A stretch of DNA of 64,000 nt from Ruminococcus sp. AM22-13 (GCF_003471165.1 NZ_QRIL01000019.1:11654-75653), one strand, 5' to 3'. Positions 54,083 through 63,773 are shown, counted from the first letter of the stretch. Notes: generated by a model from the letters alone, not told the origin. Numbers and translations: made by a program.

Positions 54083-54937
54083 ATGGTAGGAAAAACAATC
54101 AAAAAGTGGTGGCCAATTTTCGTCCTGCCTACACTGGCTGCATTTATAATTGGATTTTTGTGGCCGTTTATCTGGGGAATTTACCTTTCATTTTGTAAAT
54201 TTACCACAGTGCAGGATGTTACTTTTGTAGGATTTTCAAACTATCAGAAAATATTACTTGACAATACTTTCAGCCATGCGTTCTGGCTGACTGTAGCATT
54301 TGCCTTTATATCCAGTATTCTGATCAATGTTCTGGCATTTGCCATTGCACTGGCGCTGACAAAGGGATTCAAGGGCACCAATGCATTCAGAACTGTATTC
54401 TTTATGCCAAACCTGATCGGTGGTATTGTTCTTGGATACATCTGGCAGACCTTATTAAATGGTCTGTTATCCAAATGGGGACAACCGCTGCTGGCTTTGT
54501 CTGCAAAGAACGGATTTATCGGTATGCTGATCCTTCTGTGCTGGCAGCAGATCGGATATATGATGATCATTTATGTGGCAGGTCTGAATAATGTTTCACC
54601 TGATCTTATCGAAGCGGCACAGATTGACGGAGCTACATCCAGACAGATTCTGTTCAAGATTAAAATACCGATGATCATGCCGTCTGTTACAATCTGTACC
54701 TTCCTTACACTGACAAATGGATTTAAAATGTTCGACCAGAACCTTTCTCTTACAGGTGGAGATCCTGCCAAGCAGTCTCAGCTCCTTGCCTTGAATATCT
54801 ATGATACATTCTATGCACGAAGCGGACCACAGTGGAAGGGAATCGGTCAGGCAAAAGCGGTAGTATTCTTTATTCTGGTTGTAGCCATTGCCCTGATTCA
54901 GCTTAAAGCAACATCATCTAAGGAGGTACAGCAGTAA
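54083..54937 (+). CDS. Sugar ABC importer permease (MalF/LacF type)
   Basis: The 284-residue protein has six membrane helices and the EAA loop DLIEAAQIDGATSRQILFKIKIPMI that contacts the ATPase. It is the first permease subunit. Its end overlaps the second permease start. No ATPase is encoded nearby, so a shared MsmX-like ATPase is likely. Confidence 0.92.
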   Translation: MVGKTIKKWWPIFVLPTLAAFIIGFLWPFIWGIYLSFCKFTTVQDVTFVGFSNYQKILLDNTFSHAFWLTVAFAFISSILINVLAFAIALALTKGFKGTNAFRTVFFMPNLIGGIVLGYIWQTLLNGLLSKWGQPLLALSAKNGFIGMLILLCWQQIGYMMIIYVAGLNNVSPDLIEAAQIDGATSRQILFKIKIPMIMPSVTICTFLTLTNGFKMFDQNLSLTGGDPAKQSQLLALNIYDTFYARSGPQWKGIGQAKAVVFFILVVAIALIQLKATSSKEVQQ

Positions 54938-55776
54938 TGGAAAACAATAAAAAGAAAAGTATTATTCCTACAATTATATTAACCATACTGTCCCTTCTCT
55001 GGATTTATCCTATTATACTGATCCTTTTAAACTCTTTAAAAAAGGAATCAGCCATTACAACTACAGGAGTATTTGAACTTCCTCTGGGTGAAATATGGAA
55101 TGGAGTTACAAACTATGTAGCCAGCGTAACACAGATGGATTTCCTGAAATCTTTCTGGTACAGCCTTGTGATCTCAGTTATGTCAGTAGTACTGATCCTG
55201 CTGTGCTGCTCTATGTGTGCATGGTATATTGTCCGTGTAAATGGAGCGCTTTCCAAGATTTTATACTATCTGTTCGTATTTAGTATGGTAGTTCCTTTCC
55301 AGATGGTTATGTTCACTCTGGCAAAGACGGCAGATACACTGAAACTGAACACTCCTTATAATATCTGTATTATTTATCTGGGATTTGGTGCAGGACTGGC
55401 AGTATTTATGTTCACCGGTTTTGTAAAGGGAATCCCACTGGAAATTGAAGAGGCTGCCCTGATCGATGGATGTAATCCGTTACAGGTATTTTTCAAGATC
55501 CTGATTCCAATCCTGAAGCCTACCATTATCTCCACTGCAATCCTTCAGCTGATGTGGGTATGGAATGACTATCTTCTGCCGACCCTGGTACTGGATATTA
55601 AGAAATACCGTACCATTCCTATGGCAGTACAGTACTTCCGCGGAAGCTTCGGTCATGTACAGATGGGACCGATGATGGCAAGTATTATGATCGATATTAT
55701 CCCGATCGTTATTGTTTACCTGGTATGCCAGAAATATATTATTGAGGGTGTTGTTGCAGGCGCTGTAAAGGGATGA
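54937..55776 (+). CDS. Sugar ABC importer permease (MalG/LacG type)
   Basis: The 279-residue protein has six membrane helices and the EAA loop EIEEAALIDGCNPLQVFFKILIPIL. Its ATG shares a base with the previous stop, and AAGGAGG lies just before. It completes the channel for the sugar importer. Confidence 0.92.
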   Translation: MENNKKKSIIPTIILTILSLLWIYPIILILLNSLKKESAITTTGVFELPLGEIWNGVTNYVASVTQMDFLKSFWYSLVISVMSVVLILLCCSMCAWYIVRVNGALSKILYYLFVFSMVVPFQMVMFTLAKTADTLKLNTPYNICIIYLGFGAGLAVFMFTGFVKGIPLEIEEAALIDGCNPLQVFFKILIPILKPTIISTAILQLMWVWNDYLLPTLVLDIKKYRTIPMAVQYFRGSFGHVQMGPMMASIMIDIIPIVIVYLVCQKYIIEGVVAGAVKG

Positions 55777-55798
55777 TAAAATAGAGTTATCAGCAGGA

Positions 55799-55837
55799 TA
55801 AAGATAGTTCCGTTGCCGGGCTATCTTTATTTGCTTT
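55799..55837 (+). terminator. Terminator after the sugar permeases
   Basis: ATAAAGATAG pairs with CTATCTTTAT, followed by a T-rich run. Confidence 0.8.
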
Positions 55838-55893
55838 TCGATATATCCGGGGTGGATTATCGGAGTACAGTAAAAATAAGGCGGGGGACGCAT

Positions 55894-57432
55894 ATGTATA
55901 ATGTATTAATTGTTGATGATGAGAAGATAGAGAGAGAGGGAATCAGATTTCTTCTTTCCAGAGAAGAAGGGGACTTTCATATTTTAGAAGCATCCAATGG
56001 GAAACAGGCATTGAATGTGCTGCGCAGTGAAAATATTGATCTGCTTCTCACAGATATAAAAATGCCGCACATGGACGGGCTGGAACTTTCGAAGCGTGCA
56101 AAGGAAGAAAATGAGGAACTGCAGATCGTGATATTCAGTGGTTATAATGATTTTACTTTTGCACAGGAAGCTATCCGGTATGGAGTAAAGGAATATGTAC
56201 TGAAACCGGTAGATCCGGATATTTTTCATGAAACTATCGGCAAAATAAAACAGGAAATTGAAAAAAATAAAAATAACAAAATCCGCAGTCAGAAAGAACA
56301 GGATTTCCTACAGCAGTATTTTCTGCAGAATTACATTTATGCAGGAAAAGAAGAAATTCTGGAGAAAGCCAGGGATATGGTGGACCTGGAGAAATGGAAT
56401 CAGTGGCACTGTGGGATTCTGATAGAATCTTCACAGGCATTTTTTGATACAGCAGATGATGATCTGGTAGAGAATCTTCAGAAGGAACTGCGCAGAGTAT
56501 TTTTTTATCTGAATCTGAATGGCAGGCAGTCATTGCTTCTGTTTAATGATGTGTACTGTGACTATGTGCTGGTGGCAAATCATCTTTATTCTATTATGAA
56601 ACGTCAGTATCAGGGGAGTTTTCATCTGGCTGTCAGCAGAAAGTTTGAAGGGTGTGAAGCTCTGCCGGAAATCCTGGCAGAACTGGAACAGCAGATGGAG
56701 GAGCGTTTCTATCATCCTGAAAATCATGTATTTACCAATGAAGAAGAGGAATTCCGTCATGTAGACAGGTCTGCGCAGGATTCACAGCTGATGCAGAGGA
56801 TTTCCGAAGATATCAGCCGCAGGGATCTGGAGCAACTGATGATCCATTTTAAATGTCTGGCTGATAAATATAAAGAAAGTACACAGTTTTCAGCCATGTA
56901 TATAAAATTTGTGTTTTCCAATGTGATCCAGGCACTTTTCGAGGAAACACAGTTTTCAGAGGAAAGGCGTCTGGATAAAGAAATCGATCGTCTGTATAAC
57001 TGCACTGATATTTCTCAGATCCTTAAGGTTACAGAGGAAAATATTAAGGAGTACGGAGCTTTTCTGGAGAGGTCTATGAGTGAATCCAGAAATGAAGTGG
57101 CATCAGTGAAGAATTATATTTACCAGCATTATGCAGAAGATCTGAGTCTGGAGATGCTGGCGGAGAAGGTATACCTTTCTTCAGGATATCTAAGCTTTAT
57201 TTTTAAGAAAGAGACAGGGATGAACCTGAATCGTTTTATCAGGGTGTTCCGTATGGAAAAAGCCAAGGAACTTCTGTGTGGTACAAATATGAAGGTAGCG
57301 CAGGTCAGCGAAGAGGTAGGCTTTTCCAATGTATCTTATTTCTGTCGTAGTTTCAGGGAATATTATGGCAGCAGTCCTGAATCCTACAGGAAAGGAACAG
57401 GTGAAGATGAAGAACATCCGAAAGAAATTTAG
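55894..57432 (+). CDS. YesN/AraC-type response regulator
   Basis: The 512-residue protein starts at the ATG at 55894 behind GCGGGGGA. The receiver domain has Asp54 as the phosphate acceptor (LLLTDIKMPHMDG) and Lys105 in YVLKPVD. A long middle region follows, and then a C-terminal AraC helix-turn-helix pair (SLEMLAEKVYLSSGYLSFIFKKETG, VAQVSEEVGFSNVSYFCRSFREYYG). It probably activates the sugar importer in response to its partner kinase. The kinase gene overlaps its last 26 bases. Confidence 0.93.
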   Translation: MYNVLIVDDEKIEREGIRFLLSREEGDFHILEASNGKQALNVLRSENIDLLLTDIKMPHMDGLELSKRAKEENEELQIVIFSGYNDFTFAQEAIRYGVKEYVLKPVDPDIFHETIGKIKQEIEKNKNNKIRSQKEQDFLQQYFLQNYIYAGKEEILEKARDMVDLEKWNQWHCGILIESSQAFFDTADDDLVENLQKELRRVFFYLNLNGRQSLLLFNDVYCDYVLVANHLYSIMKRQYQGSFHLAVSRKFEGCEALPEILAELEQQMEERFYHPENHVFTNEEEEFRHVDRSAQDSQLMQRISEDISRRDLEQLMIHFKCLADKYKESTQFSAMYIKFVFSNVIQALFEETQFSEERRLDKEIDRLYNCTDISQILKVTEENIKEYGAFLERSMSESRNEVASVKNYIYQHYAEDLSLEMLAEKVYLSSGYLSFIFKKETGMNLNRFIRVFRMEKAKELLCGTNMKVAQVSEEVGFSNVSYFCRSFREYYGSSPESYRKGTGEDEEHPKEI

Positions 57433-59101
57433 GGATATGAAGTACCGTCATAAGCTGACGATCCTCCTTGTGATCGCAAGCCTGGTTCCTATGACGGTAC
57501 TTGCTTTATACAGCCATATCAGCATGAGCCGTCTGGTACGGCACAATGAACTGGAGGATACATCCTCCATTCTGGAACAGACCAGGGAGAGCATTGACAG
57601 CCAGATAGAGATTTTTACCAGCCTGCTCAACTATCTTACGTACTCACCGGACATTGAAGAGGTGATTAATGAGAAAAGTATGGATAATTATATGGCATAT
57701 GAGAAATATACCTATATTGTGGATCCTCTTCTGACTGTGCCGAAGTCATATCATGATGCTATTGAACAGATTCAGCTTTTTGCACAGAGTATTAAGGTTC
57801 GCCATGAATATACACTGGTGCCTTTAAGCGAGATGAAGCAGGAATGGTGGTGTGATTCTCTCACTGATGATGTGCAGGTGCAGTGGATGGTGAATACCGA
57901 AAAGCCGGAAATCGTGGCAGTCAGACAACTTTACAACGGAAAGGAACTGGAGGCTGTTTTATGCATTACTCTGGATTACAATAAGATCTTTAAACCACTG
58001 AATAATGTGATCGTAGAGGAATCCGGAGGAATGGTTCTGGACAAATCAGGAAATATTTTGTACCGCAGAGAGGAAATACAGGAGAATGATCTGGCAGATA
58101 AGACAGATTCTCAGGAAGTGCTGGAAGCCGTGCAGAAGAATTATGTATCTGTAAGCAGCATCAGCAGGGATACAGGATGGGAATTTTATCTGTACAAGAC
58201 CAGAAAATCCATTGAACAGTCAGTATATCAGATGTTGCTGACAGAGATACCTCTGATCATAGGATGTGTACTGATCATTTTTATCCTGGGACTGGTTTTT
58301 TCCAGATTGTTTACCAGGAAGATTGAACAGCTTACAAGAAATATGGATCAGGTGAACCATGGCATCAGGGAAGTTACAGTTTACAGTGATTCGGAAGACG
58401 AGGTGGGACTTCTGATCCGCAGCTTCCGAAGGATGATGGGGGAAATCGACAGGCTGATCAGTGAAGTATATGAGAATAAGATTGCACTGAAGGAATTTGA
58501 ACTGAAGGCTCTGACTGCACAGATCAATCCTCATTTCCTGTATAATTCTTTATCTATTATCAACTGGATGGCTATTAGAAGTGATCAGAAAGAGATTAGT
58601 AAAGTTACATTGGACTTATCTACGTTTTATCGTACAGCGTTGAGCAAAGGGGAAGATATGGTCACAGTGGAGAATTGTATCCGCAATATCCAGGCCTATC
58701 TGTCTATACAGCTTGTTATGCATGATAATGATTTTCAGATCGAATGGAACATTGATCCACAGGTGAAAACAGAAAAAGTACCGAAACTGATTCTGCAGCC
58801 GGTGGTGGAAAATGCTCTGGAACATGGTCTGGATGTGAAGGAAGAAGGGGAAAAAATCCTGAAACTTTCTTTTCTGGATAATGGCAGTGATGTGCTCCTG
58901 CGAGTGGAGGACAATGGACTTGGCATGGAGCAGGAGGTGGCACAGCGGCTGATCATGTATCAGGCAGAAGGTTATGGCCTGAAAAATGTCAATGACCGTA
59001 TTTGCCTGTTGTATGGAAAGGATTATACTATCCGCATTTTGAGTAAAGTGGGCGAAGGTACCAGGGTAGAGATGAGGATCCCGAAAGGAGAAATATCATG
59101 A
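57407..59101 (+). CDS. YesM-type sensor histidine kinase
   Basis: The 564-residue protein starts at the ATG at 57407 (MKNIRKKF). It has two membrane helices flanking an extracellular sensor of about 230 residues, a HAMP domain and a His_kinase domain with the phosphorylated His in QINPHFLYNSLS. The ATPase domain has LILQPVVENALEHG, VEDNGLGM and GYGLKNVNDR. It senses an extracellular signal, probably a carbohydrate or binding protein. Its stop overlaps the next start (ATGA). Confidence 0.94.
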   Translation: MKNIRKKFRDMKYRHKLTILLVIASLVPMTVLALYSHISMSRLVRHNELEDTSSILEQTRESIDSQIEIFTSLLNYLTYSPDIEEVINEKSMDNYMAYEKYTYIVDPLLTVPKSYHDAIEQIQLFAQSIKVRHEYTLVPLSEMKQEWWCDSLTDDVQVQWMVNTEKPEIVAVRQLYNGKELEAVLCITLDYNKIFKPLNNVIVEESGGMVLDKSGNILYRREEIQENDLADKTDSQEVLEAVQKNYVSVSSISRDTGWEFYLYKTRKSIEQSVYQMLLTEIPLIIGCVLIIFILGLVFSRLFTRKIEQLTRNMDQVNHGIREVTVYSDSEDEVGLLIRSFRRMMGEIDRLISEVYENKIALKEFELKALTAQINPHFLYNSLSIINWMAIRSDQKEISKVTLDLSTFYRTALSKGEDMVTVENCIRNIQAYLSIQLVMHDNDFQIEWNIDPQVKTEKVPKLILQPVVENALEHGLDVKEEGEKILKLSFLDNGSDVLLRVEDNGLGMEQEVAQRLIMYQAEGYGLKNVNDRICLLYGKDYTIRILSKVGEGTRVEMRIPKGEIS

Positions 59102-60807
59102 GAGCAGAGAAAAGCGGCAAAAACAACAGATATAAGATGATATTTCTGGTGAGTATCATGGCTGGGCTGATCGTAACAGCAGGATGTAGTAAAACATCTG
59201 AAGATAAAGTGAAGGGATCAAAGACACAAAGCAGGATGACACAGGAAGATTCTGAGCAGTGGGAGAAGGCGCAGACAACACCTTATGACAGATATCCGGA
59301 AACAGTGACCTATACTCTGGCACAGATGAGTGGGGCAAATAATTCAAATATGCCTCAGGGTGCTACTTATGAGGATAATGCTTATACCAGATATCTGAAA
59401 GAGATGCTGAATATTCAGAATGAGAATACTTATATGGAAAGTGAGGACAGATATAATGAATTTGTAAATGTGCTCATCAAGGACAGGACCCTGCCTGATG
59501 TGATGGTGATTTCTGACAAAAATACGCTGGATGAAATGGTGGAAAACGATCTTGTGGAAGATCTGACGGATGTGTATAACTGCTGTACTTCTGATAAGAT
59601 CAAGGAAATGTATGACAGCTATGGAGCTGAACTTCTGGATTCTGTACGCTATGACGGAAGGCTGATGGCAATGCCGGAGACTGTTATCGATCATGGCCCG
59701 TGTCTGCTGTGGCTCAGAAAAGACTGGATGGAACAGCTGGGGCTTGAAGAGCCGGAATCTCTGGAAGATGCATTTAATATAATAGAGGAATTTCAGAAAA
59801 ACCGTATGGGAGCAGAAGATGGGGAAAATCCTATTGGTCTGGTATGTGATACTTCTCTGGTGGGGACTACCAGCAGCAGCTATTCAGTAGATCCTGTTTT
59901 TCAGGAATTTGGGGCTAATCCTCAGAGATGGCAGAGAAGTGAGGATGGAAGGATTGTTTACGGTTCACTGACAGAAGAGACAAAAGACGCACTGCAATAT
60001 CTGAATAAGCTGTATGAACGTGGAATCCTGGATCAGAACTTTGCACTCCGGGCTTCTAATAATCTCAGGGATCTGGTGGTTAACGGAAAATGTGGAGCGT
60101 TTTTCGGACTTTGGTGGACCCCTAACAATCCTTTGATGGAAGAACATGAGAAGAATCCGGAATCAGACTGGGAACCTTATTATTTTCCGGCAGATATGAA
60201 GACTGCATCGGAAACCTATGCCTCATTTCGTGATAATAAATATGTGGTAGTCAGGAAAGGATATGAACATCCGGAAATAGTGATGAAAATACTCAGTGTA
60301 CTGTTTGACTATACCAGGTATGAAGCAGATGATGCAGAGGAAGTCAACAGTTATTTTGCCCTGAATGTAGATCCTACAGCAAGACCACTGGTGATCAATG
60401 TAGATTATAATGAGGCTACTTATAAGGTAACGGAGGATATGCAGAAAGTTATTGCAGGGAAAATGCGGGAGGAGGAACTGAGTGCCATTGAGAAATCTTA
60501 TTATTCAGCCTGTATGAATTATCTAAAAGGTAAAAATGTTACAGGGGAGGACTGGGCTGCTTACAAGTCAAGGATTTCAGCAGTAGGAGTACTGGTGGAG
60601 GCCCACTATCAGCCACCGGGTAAAATTTACCTGGAAACTTCGGATCTTGAGGTGCCACAGATGCTTCAGACTCTTGAAAGAGATGCATTTATCCAGATTA
60701 TTATGGGACGGCAGCCATTATCCTATTTCGATGAATTTGTGCAGGAGTGGTATGCCCAGGGAGGAACTCAGCTTTTGCAGAATATCCGAGATAACTGCGA
60801 TGAATAG
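59098..60807 (+). CDS. Extracellular solute-binding lipoprotein linked to a YesMN system
   Basis: The 569-residue protein has a basic N-terminus, a hydrophobic segment and a lipobox IVTAGC near residue 30, so it is an Lgt substrate. It belongs to the LplA/YtcQ-like solute-binding group (NIQNENTYMES, LPDVMVISDKNTLDEMVENDLVEDLTD, AMPETVIDHGPCLLWLRKDWM). No permease genes follow. Translationally coupled to the kinase, it may serve as a sensory co-receptor, or use the upstream permeases. Its C-terminal half is longer than that of typical sugar binders. Confidence 0.88.
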   Translation: MRAEKSGKNNRYKMIFLVSIMAGLIVTAGCSKTSEDKVKGSKTQSRMTQEDSEQWEKAQTTPYDRYPETVTYTLAQMSGANNSNMPQGATYEDNAYTRYLKEMLNIQNENTYMESEDRYNEFVNVLIKDRTLPDVMVISDKNTLDEMVENDLVEDLTDVYNCCTSDKIKEMYDSYGAELLDSVRYDGRLMAMPETVIDHGPCLLWLRKDWMEQLGLEEPESLEDAFNIIEEFQKNRMGAEDGENPIGLVCDTSLVGTTSSSYSVDPVFQEFGANPQRWQRSEDGRIVYGSLTEETKDALQYLNKLYERGILDQNFALRASNNLRDLVVNGKCGAFFGLWWTPNNPLMEEHEKNPESDWEPYYFPADMKTASETYASFRDNKYVVVRKGYEHPEIVMKILSVLFDYTRYEADDAEEVNSYFALNVDPTARPLVINVDYNEATYKVTEDMQKVIAGKMREEELSAIEKSYYSACMNYLKGKNVTGEDWAAYKSRISAVGVLVEAHYQPPGKIYLETSDLEVPQMLQTLERDAFIQIIMGRQPLSYFDEFVQEWYAQGGTQLLQNIRDNCDE

Positions 60808-60813
60808 AAAACG

Positions 60814-60854
60814 AGAAACGAAAGTATGAGTTACAGATACTTTCGTTTCTTTTT
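60814..60854 (+). terminator. Terminator of the two-component/lipoprotein operon
   Basis: AGAAACGAAAGTAT pairs exactly with ATACTTTCGTTTCT, followed by TTTT. Confidence 0.9.
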
Positions 60855-60877
60855 ATATAATAAGCATTGGATAAAAT

Positions 60878-60934
60878 GAAAATATGTAACTGTTCAGTAT
60901 CTTTACAACAGTTGATGAAGAGTTACAAAAATAT
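60878..60934. mobile_element. Miniature R2-like element before the L,D-transpeptidase
   Basis: The 41-bp unit 60886-60926 starts GTAACTGTTCAG and ends in AGTTAC, an imperfect inverted repeat. The flanks GAAAATAT and AAAAATAT match at 7 of 8 positions. Confidence 0.4.
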
Positions 60935-60956
60935 AACAAAAGCAGGGGAAGAAACT

Positions 60957-62396
60957 ATGACGAAAAAGACGATCACAAAAAGGACATGGAAATTGCTTCT
61001 GGGAATCTGCATTGCGGCAGTATTGTCTATAGGAATTGGTTTATTTGCCTATATACATATGATCGATACCAAAACTCTGGGACGGAAGATTTCCATATAT
61101 GGTTTGGATGTGTCAAAGCTTACAGCAGAGAAAGCACAGCAGAAGATAAATGAGGCATTTCATAACAAAAACATAATATTCCATGAAGATGGAGAGGATG
61201 TTTACAGTGTTTCTATGGCTCAGCTTGGATACAGCCTGGAGCAGGACAGTCTGAGAAATGAGTTGGAAACACTGCAACAGGAGAGGAGTCAGGATTTCAG
61301 GCTCTTTGCATCTGAGAAAGATTATACAATTGATTATCAGATCATTAAGAATGAAAATCAGGAAAAGACAGCTCTGGCAGCAGAGAACTTCGATAATAAA
61401 GAAAGAACAGAATCAGCGGATGCCCATATTAGATACAGTAAAAAGAAGAAAAAATATATTCTGGTTAAACAGGTTCAGGGAAATCAGATTGATGAAAACA
61501 GGCTGCTTAACTATGTGGAGGAAACTCTGGAGAAAAATTTTAAGACTAAACTGCTTGCATCTGATGTGAAGATCAATCTGGGTGAAGAAGTTTACCGCCA
61601 GCCGGATATTGAAGAATCTGGTGAAATGAAACAGAAGGTAAAGAAATTAAATAGTCTGCTGAAAAAATACCGCAGTACAACAGTTACTTATCTGTTTGGT
61701 GAGGAAACACAGGTGCTGGAATCAGATACGATCAGTTCCTGGCTGCAAATCAAAAACAGTGGTATCAGCCTTGATAAGGATGCGGTGGCAGACTACATAT
61801 CGAATATGGCGAACAAATATAATACGATTTATGTTCCACGTGCCTTTCATACATCGCTGGGAACAGATGTGACAGTTTCTGATAATGAATATGGATACAG
61901 GATCGATCAGGATGCAGAGCTGACACAGCTTCTTGAAGATCTTAAAAGTGGTGAAAATATATCCAGAGAGCCGGTGTACAGCAGCAGTGGCATGAAGAGA
62001 AACGGAACAGATGATCTGGCAGGCAGTTATATAGAAGTCAGTCTTGATTCACAGCATTTATGGCTGTATAAAGATGGTGCGCTGGTTACAGAAACAGATA
62101 TTGTCAGCGGCGCGCCGACAGCAGAACGTGAGACATACAGAGGTGCATGGCCAATAGCATATAAAGCAAGCCCGTTTACGTTAAGTAGTGATGAATATGG
62201 ATATGCAGTGAACGTGAAATACTGGATGCCATTTGTTTATGGGCAGGGACTTCATGATGCATCCTGGCAGTCTGCATTTGGAGGAAACAGATATAAGACA
62301 GGAAATGGAAGTCATGGATGTATCAATCTGCCGGAAGATCAGGCAGCATTGATATATAATACGATAGATGGAGGATATCCTATTATTATTTATTAA
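60957..62396 (+). CDS. L,D-transpeptidase (YkuD) with peptidoglycan-binding-like repeats
   Basis: The 479-residue protein starts at the ATG at 60957 behind AGGGGAA. After an N-terminal membrane helix it has two PG_binding_4-type domains and a C-terminal YkuD domain with SHGCINLPEDQA. The Cys in HGCIN is the catalytic nucleophile. It forms 3-3 peptide cross-links or attaches proteins to the cell wall. An upstream in-frame ATG at 60867 has no ribosome site. It is a single-gene unit preceded by a miniature repeat. Confidence 0.92.
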   Translation: MTKKTITKRTWKLLLGICIAAVLSIGIGLFAYIHMIDTKTLGRKISIYGLDVSKLTAEKAQQKINEAFHNKNIIFHEDGEDVYSVSMAQLGYSLEQDSLRNELETLQQERSQDFRLFASEKDYTIDYQIIKNENQEKTALAAENFDNKERTESADAHIRYSKKKKKYILVKQVQGNQIDENRLLNYVEETLEKNFKTKLLASDVKINLGEEVYRQPDIEESGEMKQKVKKLNSLLKKYRSTTVTYLFGEETQVLESDTISSWLQIKNSGISLDKDAVADYISNMANKYNTIYVPRAFHTSLGTDVTVSDNEYGYRIDQDAELTQLLEDLKSGENISREPVYSSSGMKRNGTDDLAGSYIEVSLDSQHLWLYKDGALVTETDIVSGAPTAERETYRGAWPIAYKASPFTLSSDEYGYAVNVKYWMPFVYGQGLHDASWQSAFGGNRYKTGNGSHGCINLPEDQAALIYNTIDGGYPIIIY

Positions 62397-62456
62397 AGAT
62401 ATATAGGATGGATTTCGTCTGTCTGATCAAAGAGAAAGAATAGAGGAGGTACAAAC

Positions 62457-62993
62457 ATGGAATTTCAGAATCTGATTGAAAAGAGGCGGAGTGTTCGTAA
62501 ATACGCAGAGGGGAATACTGTGACTAAGGATGAAATTCTGAGTATGATAAAAGCTGCTCAGGAGGCGCCTTCATGGAAGAATTCTCAGACAGGACGTTAT
62601 TACTGTATTATGGATACGAAGGATGTGGATCAGTTCAGACGGGAATGTCTGTCGGAAATGAATGCAGGTAAATGTGAGAATGCAGTATTGCTGGTCAGTA
62701 CTTTCGTACATAACAGAGCTGGTTTTCAAAAAGATGGAACTGCGGATAATGAACTTGGAAATGGATGGGGATGCTATGATCTCGGACTGCAGAATGAGAA
62801 CTTGATATTAAAGGCAGAAGAACTGGGATATGGAACTCTTATTATGGGGATCAGGGATGCGGATAAGATCAGAGAATTTTGTTCTGTTCCGGAAACGGAG
62901 ACAGTTGTTGCGGTAATTGCGGTAGGCGTTCCGGGGGAAGAGCCTGGACGACCAAAGAGGAAGGATACAGAAGAGATAGTGAAGTTTTTGTAA
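62457..62993 (+). CDS. Nitroreductase-family flavoprotein
   Basis: The 178-residue protein has the family start IEKRRSVRKYAEG, APSWKNSQTGRYYCI, and WGCYDLGLQNENLILKAEELGYGTLIMGIRD near the FMN site. It reduces nitro compounds or quinones with NAD(P)H; the natural substrate is unknown. GGAGGT precedes the ATG. Confidence 0.92.
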   Translation: MEFQNLIEKRRSVRKYAEGNTVTKDEILSMIKAAQEAPSWKNSQTGRYYCIMDTKDVDQFRRECLSEMNAGKCENAVLLVSTFVHNRAGFQKDGTADNELGNGWGCYDLGLQNENLILKAEELGYGTLIMGIRDADKIREFCSVPETETVVAVIAVGVPGEEPGRPKRKDTEEIVKFL

Positions 62994-63006
62994 GATCAGC
63001 TGAAGT

Positions 63007-63226
63007 GGACGCAAGCTCAAATCATTCTCTTCGGCTCGGTTTCGGGTCTTAAGAAAAGCTAAGCCCCGGAAAATCAGCTAAAAGCATTCGCAGATAACTC
63101 AAACTCGCTGCGCTCAGACAGTGAGTGATCTGCGAATAACGCAGATTTTCCGGGGCTAAGATTTTCTAAAGACCCTGCAAATGTCGCCGAAGAGAATGAT
63201 TTGAGCTTGCTGGCTGTTGGCTGTGA
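63007..63226. repeat. Long-hairpin element, family R3, copy 2
   Basis: A perfect 25-bp outer stem (63011-63035 with 63186-63210) encloses GGTTTCGGG (63038-63046), a 14-bp middle stem, a 9-bp inner stem (63087-63095 with 63128-63136) and CTCAGACAGTG (63113-63123). The unpaired parts match copy 1 while the stem sequences are different. It follows the nitroreductase stop by 14 bp and is in the same orientation as copy 1. Confidence 0.85.
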
Positions 63227-63480
63227 CTGAAACGGCTGAAGGAGAATGGGTATGGTGGTTTGTTGGTTTTGCGAAATAGAAAAGTTTCCTATATATAGTA
63301 TGAATGGGACGGAAAAGCTGGGGTGTTGTGTATATATGGTATGTGGGTGCTGTGTGTAGGGCAGGGTTGGATGAGGGCGGAGGGATGGAATTCAGGTGTC
63401 AGATGGGATGAATGTCTGATGTGGACTGGGTGAATCCTGGAGTGTGTTTGAAACACGCTCTAAGGTGGAAATAAAAAAGT
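63227..63480. other. G-rich, C-poor spacer before the rRNA promoters
   Basis: Between 63241 and 63420 I count 71 G and 11 C by hand. No coding frame with a ribosome site is apparent. The function is unknown. Confidence 0.6.
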
Positions 63481-63503
63481 TTGTCAAATTATGAAATTAA
63501 CTG

Positions 63504-63532
63504 TTGACATTGTGGTTTTTCGGTGTTATATT
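63504..63532 (+). promoter_or_regulatory. rRNA promoter P1
   Basis: TTGACA and TATATT have a 17-bp spacer. Confidence 0.88.
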
Positions 63533-63616
63533 AGATGAGCTGTCGGAAATAATTGTTTATAAGATAAAAACAATTTAAATAGATTTCTGAAAGAAAAAAG
63601 AAATTAAAAAAAGTGC

Positions 63617-63645
63617 TTGACAACTTAAAACAAACATGTTAAAGT
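63617..63645 (+). promoter_or_regulatory. rRNA promoter P2
   Basis: TTGACA and TAAAGT have a 17-bp spacer; the preceding bases AAAAAAGTGC match those of P3. Confidence 0.9.
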
Positions 63646-63744
63646 AATCAAGTCGCTTGAACAGAGCTGACAGTCATACATCTGGGGAACGTTTCGAGAA
63701 ATCGAAAGAGTCCGAAAAACTTTGAAAAAAACTTAAAAAAGTGC

Positions 63745-63773
63745 TTGACAAAGAAAAACAGATGTGATAAAGT
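63745..63773 (+). promoter_or_regulatory. rRNA promoter P3
   Basis: TTGACA and TAAAGT have a 17-bp spacer. Downstream, CCTTGATAACTAAACAG (about 63798-63814) resembles the boxA-like leader of Firmicutes rRNA operons. Confidence 0.9.
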
